From the NCBI GenBank assembly GCA_009937555.1, contig JAACFD010000063.1:1-9455 (forward strand): a stretch of 9,455 bases of DNA. Direction: 5' to 3'. The stretch's first letter is position 1; each line of letters starts with the position of its first letter. The notes under the pieces were generated by a model that saw only the letters and a program-made list of their open reading frames with translations, did not search any database and was not told where the DNA came from. Below are positions 5,523 through 9,455 of the stretch, one piece after another. The translations under genes and the position numbers were made by a program. Source of the stretch: Chlamydiales bacterium. Its GTDB lineage: Bacteria > Chlamydiota > Chlamydiia > Chlamydiales > JAACFD01.

Positions 5523-8500
5523 ATGTTAAAAGTTTTTTTATCTAATAAAATTGAATTTCTTAGTCATGCTCTCAGTGACTTTTTAGCTTCAAACTCTAGC
5601 TCTTTATTCTCCCCCAGGCTAGTAGCTATCCCCTGCAGAAGCAGTAAAACTTACCTACAGTATCACCTTAGCAAACAGCAACAAAGCCTTATCGCCTGTG
5701 AATTCTTATTTATTGAAAAGGCATTCAAAAAGATTTTACAAGTTCTAAACCTGCCCACTAGCTCTCTACAGTTTCTTTCAGACAGCTGGGAATTACCTCT
5801 ACTTATAGAGCAAATTATAGAGCAAGTACTGAGTAATAAAAATGCTCTATCACCTGAAAAGCAAAAGATTTTTTCACACCTAATAGCAATAATTGATAAA
5901 GAGCAAGGGGCTCCCCCAATTGAGAACCTATGCCTAGAACTTGCAGCTCTTTTTCGACTCTACAACCTCCACGGAGAAACCTTTCTAAGAGATCCTTCTT
6001 TGATTCCTGAAAATCAGCTTTGGCAGTATGAACTCTTTACTCTACTCCACAACCAACTTAAGATACAGCCCACATGCTTGCTACCTGGAGTAATTACCAA
6101 GCAAGTGCAACAACTACCCAAAGAAGAAAAATGCAGCTTAGCAATATATTGCTTCAATTTTTTTCCTAAGCCTTACCTTGAGATCTGCAAAGCTCTATCC
6201 TCTCTTATCGATATAAATATATACCTACTTTCTCCTTCAATGAAGTTTTGGGGAGATAACATGAGTGATAGGGAGCTTAGGTATCTAATTAGGCAAGAAG
6301 GTCTAGCAGGAGAAGCTAACTCTTCAGAAGATATAGACACACTCTTATACAACCGCAACTCTCTTCTAGGCAATTTAGGTAAAATCGGACGACAGTGGTT
6401 AAAACACTTAGAAGATGAACCTTCATATACAGCTTATTTTACAAATCCTTCCGTAATAGATCATTCTGAGTATTCTAGTTTAATAGATAGAGAAAGCTAC
6501 GAAGAGGAAGGACAAAAAGCCAGCCTACTATCACATATTCAACATGATATTCTTCTTTTAAGACAGGAGAAGAGAGGCTGCCCTATATCTATCAGTCCTT
6601 CAGATACGTCAATAGAAATCCACTACTGCCCAAATAAGCTAAGAGAAGTAGAGGTAATGCATCAAAGGCTTCTTGACTATATCTCTACAATGCACTCTAC
6701 TCAAGACTGGCAACAAGCTATCTTAATTATGGCACCAGATATTTCATCCTATCAGGTTTATATCGATAAGGTGTTTAAAGAAAGCGAACACCCCCTTAAG
6801 TATCACTTCTCGGAAATCCCCCCAAAAAAGCAAAGTTTATCACAAGCATTTAAAGACTTAATAGAACTGTCTAAAAACCGCTGTAGCATTAACTCTTTAC
6901 TTCAGTTTTTTAAAAACCCAATTGTGAGTAAAAAGCTTAATATAGACAAGCATATGCTTGCTTTGTTAAAAGATGCCTTCCAGCATTCAGAAATTTTATG
7001 GGGATTAGATAAGTCACAGCAACAGCTGTTTCTTAAAGATCACTTTAATCAAGATATACCCCAGCACCTACTAACAGGAAGCCTCCTAGATACTCTTATT
7101 AATAAACTTAAATCTTTTGCACATCCTTTAAGTAATATCGATGCATTTTTCAATCCCCGAAATCTATCCTCTAGTACCTTAGAAAGCCCTCTTCTAGGGC
7201 AGTTAATACTTATTATTGAGAATTTATCTGAAGATCTTAAACCTCTCTACAGTCAAGAAAAACAAAGCTTAGAGTTCTGGACTTCATGCTTATGCCAACT
7301 AATTGACTCCTACTTTTTACTTGATGAAAATGTGAGTTCCCAAGAAGAGGTTAAGAGTTTATATGACCTTGTTAAACTACCACTAACCCACAATAGAGAC
7401 CTCGGGAATCATCAGGTAAGCTTCTCATCTATTTCTACCTACTTGCTACAGCAACTAAATAAAGAGACAATGAATCGCAATCAACAAGGATTTGGAACTA
7501 TTCAGTGCTGTTCTTTAATGCCTCTTCGCTCTATTCCCTCTCAAGCTATCTTTATATTAGGTATAAATGAGGACTGCTTCCCAAGAAAAGAAGTTAGCAG
7601 CGCTTTAAACTTACTCAAACAGATAAAGGGGTGCGACTTCTTCCCTCAAAAAATGGACCAAGATTGCTACCTCTTTTTAGAAACTCTGCTATGCGCGCGA
7701 GACAAACTATACTTCAGCTCTACAGCGTGCTCAAAAGAAGATGGTATGGAAAAAGCCTCCCCTCTCTTAATCGACTTAATTGACTATATTGATCTAAACT
7801 ATAGCGTAGAAGGTCATCCGGTTACATCTAACATAATTCATGTCCACCCAGCATCTAAATTAGATCCTCAATACTTTACTTCTCCCTCACTAATGAAGAA
7901 CTTTGAGACGCTGCTTCAAGATCATTATAGTACAATGATATCAAGCAATATCACTAGAAGTTCTCTTAAGGGCAAGCCTAGCACCCCTGAAGAAAACTAT
8001 AACCTCCAAGACCTTGCACAGCTTTCTAAAAAACCACTAACCCTTTTCTATAAGAAAAATTGGGACACTAATTTTAAAGAGGAATTACAAAAGACATCAC
8101 AACCTCACGATGGCCTTAGCTTAAACAACCTAGAAAAATACTGGCTTAAGCAACTCTCAAATGAAGACCTTCCCACTAGATGGAATCAAATCAAACAACA
8201 TGCTAAATTATCAAACAGCCCTCTTTCTTTAACAACACTAAGGAAATTTGAATCACTAGAAGAATCTAGAGATAGCTCTTTATCAAGCTTCAACCTGTCT
8301 ACAGATGATCTTTTTAAGCTCTATATTCACCCATCTTTCAATGAAGCTCAGAGACTTGAAGATAGATATATTGCAGCGCCGCTTGCTAGTTTAAAGACTA
8401 CTAAAGAGCAACTATACTTTGAAGGTAATTTTCCTTGCTGCTACGAAGAAGGGCTTGTATTCTTTGAAAAATTATCGGTAGAAAGTTTAGCTAAAAACCT

Positions 8501-8930
8501 CCCCTTAATACTAGCAAGCTCTCTAGTTGACCATGATAAGGCCCGTTTATCAAAAGGAAAACACCTTTTTGTCGAGTCCAATAAAATTTTCGAAATAAAA
8601 GATAGTGACGCTAAAAACTTAATGGAAAAGTATATTCAATATTATCAAAAAGCCTGTGAAACCCCATCTATACTATACCCTTCAATAGTAAAGAGCCTTT
8701 TTAAACAGGATGAAGCTTCATTCAAGAACACCTTTGATCAACTGCTTCAAATGCATATGGATAATTTCTCAAGCCCAGATGTATTCTGGACATTTCGAAA
8801 CTTCCCTACATTATTTAACTATAAACTTACACTCGAGACTTGGGGGGAAACCTATTTTAAGGAGCTACAGACATTTTTTGAACATCTAGAGGTAAAACAA
8901 GAGAAAGCCAATGAATTACAAAGTATTTGA
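5523..8930 (+). CDS. recC: Exodeoxyribonuclease V subunit RecC
   Basis: RecC is the Chi-scanning, helicase-like but ATPase-dead subunit of RecBCD, which processes DNA double-strand ends for RecA. The 1135-residue product is close to the 1122 of E. coli. It starts MLKVFLSNKIEFLSHALSDF, matching the VYHSN-type RecC N-terminus. At about residues 366-410 it has IHYCPNKLREVEVMHQRL and then APDISSYQVYIDKVF, equal to the family's REVEVLHD and ADIDSYSPFI segments. At about 660-690 it has CCSLMPLRSIPSQAIFILGINEDCFPR, the RecC counterpart of the MPMRSIP...LLGMNDGVYPR block. No Walker A is present, as expected for RecC. I chose ATG 5523 (AGG at 5511-5513, 9 bases upstream) over an in-frame TTG at 5493, because the family N-terminus begins there. 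recB overlaps its end. Confidence 0.93.
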   Translation: MLKVFLSNKIEFLSHALSDFLASNSSSLFSPRLVAIPCRSSKTYLQYHLSKQQQSLIACEFLFIEKAFKKILQVLNLPTSSLQFLSDSWELPLLIEQIIEQVLSNKNALSPEKQKIFSHLIAIIDKEQGAPPIENLCLELAALFRLYNLHGETFLRDPSLIPENQLWQYELFTLLHNQLKIQPTCLLPGVITKQVQQLPKEEKCSLAIYCFNFFPKPYLEICKALSSLIDINIYLLSPSMKFWGDNMSDRELRYLIRQEGLAGEANSSEDIDTLLYNRNSLLGNLGKIGRQWLKHLEDEPSYTAYFTNPSVIDHSEYSSLIDRESYEEEGQKASLLSHIQHDILLLRQEKRGCPISISPSDTSIEIHYCPNKLREVEVMHQRLLDYISTMHSTQDWQQAILIMAPDISSYQVYIDKVFKESEHPLKYHFSEIPPKKQSLSQAFKDLIELSKNRCSINSLLQFFKNPIVSKKLNIDKHMLALLKDAFQHSEILWGLDKSQQQLFLKDHFNQDIPQHLLTGSLLDTLINKLKSFAHPLSNIDAFFNPRNLSSSTLESPLLGQLILIIENLSEDLKPLYSQEKQSLEFWTSCLCQLIDSYFLLDENVSSQEEVKSLYDLVKLPLTHNRDLGNHQVSFSSISTYLLQQLNKETMNRNQQGFGTIQCCSLMPLRSIPSQAIFILGINEDCFPRKEVSSALNLLKQIKGCDFFPQKMDQDCYLFLETLLCARDKLYFSSTACSKEDGMEKASPLLIDLIDYIDLNYSVEGHPVTSNIIHVHPASKLDPQYFTSPSLMKNFETLLQDHYSTMISSNITRSSLKGKPSTPEENYNLQDLAQLSKKPLTLFYKKNWDTNFKEELQKTSQPHDGLSLNNLEKYWLKQLSNEDLPTRWNQIKQHAKLSNSPLSLTTLRKFESLEESRDSSLSSFNLSTDDLFKLYIHPSFNEAQRLEDRYIAAPLASLKTTKEQLYFEGNFPCCYEEGLVFFEKLSVESLAKNLPLILASSLVDHDKARLSKGKHLFVESNKIFEIKDSDAKNLMEKYIQYYQKACETPSILYPSIVKSLFKQDEASFKNTFDQLLQMHMDNFSSPDVFWTFRNFPTLFNYKLTLETWGETYFKELQTFFEHLEVKQEKANELQSI

Positions 8931-9455
8931 TGTTCTATCAGAGCCCTGTATTCATAAGTCTTTGTTTCTAGAGGCCTCAGCAGGAACAGGAAAAACTTTT
9001 GCTTTAGAGCATTTATATATCCGCTTACTTATAGAAAGTGATGAAGACAAACCAGCTTTAGAGCTGGAAGAAATTTTAGTACTTACCTTCACCAATGCAT
9101 CTACAAGAGAGTTAAAATTTCGAATAAAACAGAAGATCAAGAAAAGCATTGAGCTAATATCTAAACCAAGTTCCTCTGAACTGCCAACATATTTAACTAA
9201 GTTTAGAGACCCTACAGCTAGTAAGGAAGCCTTAAATAAACTTAGAAAGGCTTTATTTTCTTTTAACCAAGCACAGATTTTCACCCTACATGCTTTTTGC
9301 CAACAAGCGCTCCAGGAGGCTCCCAGCAGCTTAGGTCTTTTTCACCCAAAGATTGATGAAAACTATAAGAAGAAATTAGAGCTAATTGTGAGTGATACCC
9401 TTTGCTTTTTACTAAAAGATAAAGAGTTTCACCCTTGCCAGATGGAAGCGCTGAT
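8911..9455 (+). CDS. recB: Exodeoxyribonuclease V subunit RecB, N-terminal part, cut by window edge
   Basis: RecB is the 3'-5' superfamily 1 helicase and nuclease subunit of RecBCD. The frame from ATG 8911 stays open for 181 codons to the window end. It has the Walker A motif EASAGTGKTF at residues 21-30 with lysine 28. Helicase motif Ia (EILVLTFTNASTRELKFRI, about 54-72) follows, then ALFSFNQAQIFTLHAFCQQAL at about 114-134, the RecB form of the segment reading IYTIHGFCQ in other members. These order and spacing values are typical of RecB/AddA-type helicases; with recC next door RecB is the right call. The ATG lies 20 bases inside the recC end, in another frame, with only a weak purine-rich stretch (AAGAG) upstream, so translation is probably coupled to recC. 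No recD follows within the window. Confidence 0.95.
   Translation, partial: MNYKVFDVLSEPCIHKSLFLEASAGTGKTFALEHLYIRLLIESDEDKPALELEEILVLTFTNASTRELKFRIKQKIKKSIELISKPSSSELPTYLTKFRDPTASKEALNKLRKALFSFNQAQIFTLHAFCQQALQEAPSSLGLFHPKIDENYKKKLELIVSDTLCFLLKDKEFHPCQMEAL

Noticed and set aside
1..9455. CRISPR arrays, insertion sequences, toxin-antitoxin genes, phage genes or a new defence system
   Set aside because: No regularly spaced repeats, terminal inverted repeats, transposase motifs or unexplained coding gaps over 300 bases were seen; the recBC genes are the ordinary housekeeping repair genes.

Overview
The window reads as part of the chromosome of a member of the Chlamydiae, AT-rich throughout. 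The assignment rests on gene order and protein sequence. The set PBP2 (divergent) / rpsB-tsf-pyrH-frr and the set ygeD-like MFS transporter (divergent) / recC-recB are both, from memory, neighbourhoods of Chlamydia genomes. The proteins are clearly divergent in wording from Chlamydia, and the porin gene ompA is not between the PBP2 gene and rpsB. I therefore favour a family outside Chlamydiaceae, but I cannot name a genus.

Layout. Positions 1-205 (minus) hold the N-terminus of a penicillin-binding protein 2, cut by the window edge. Diverging from it are tRNA-Gly(TCC) at 288-358 and a translation operon: rpsB (TTG start, 509), tsf (1344), a strong intrinsic-terminator-like hairpin (2207-2237), pyrH (2250) and frr (2978). 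A promoter directly after frr precedes tRNA-Glu(TTC) and tRNA-Lys(TTT), 3 bases apart. The tRNA-Lys T tract runs into the stop codon of a convergent MFS gene (3735-5327, minus; LplT/YgeD family). A 195-base divergent spacer follows, then recC (5523-8930) and the first 181 codons of recB, which overlaps recC by 20 bases and leaves the window.

The genes cover mostly housekeeping work. S2, EF-Ts and the ribosome recycling factor serve translation, and UMP kinase supplies pyrimidine nucleotides. PBP2 serves the peptidoglycan that chlamydiae make for division. The MFS protein probably flips lysophospholipid for membrane remodelling. RecB and RecC repair double-strand breaks.

I do not see a previously undescribed system: no CRISPR, mobile element, toxin-antitoxin pair or phage gene. 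The points most worth a second look are: (1) the C-terminus of the MFS protein, which resembles a PlsC acyltransferase domain with both catalytic motifs lost; (2) a terminator-like hairpin inside the operon, with no room for a new promoter before pyrH; (3) the missing ompA; (4) the joining of two chlamydial gene blocks at a tRNA pair; (5) the structured rpsB leader.
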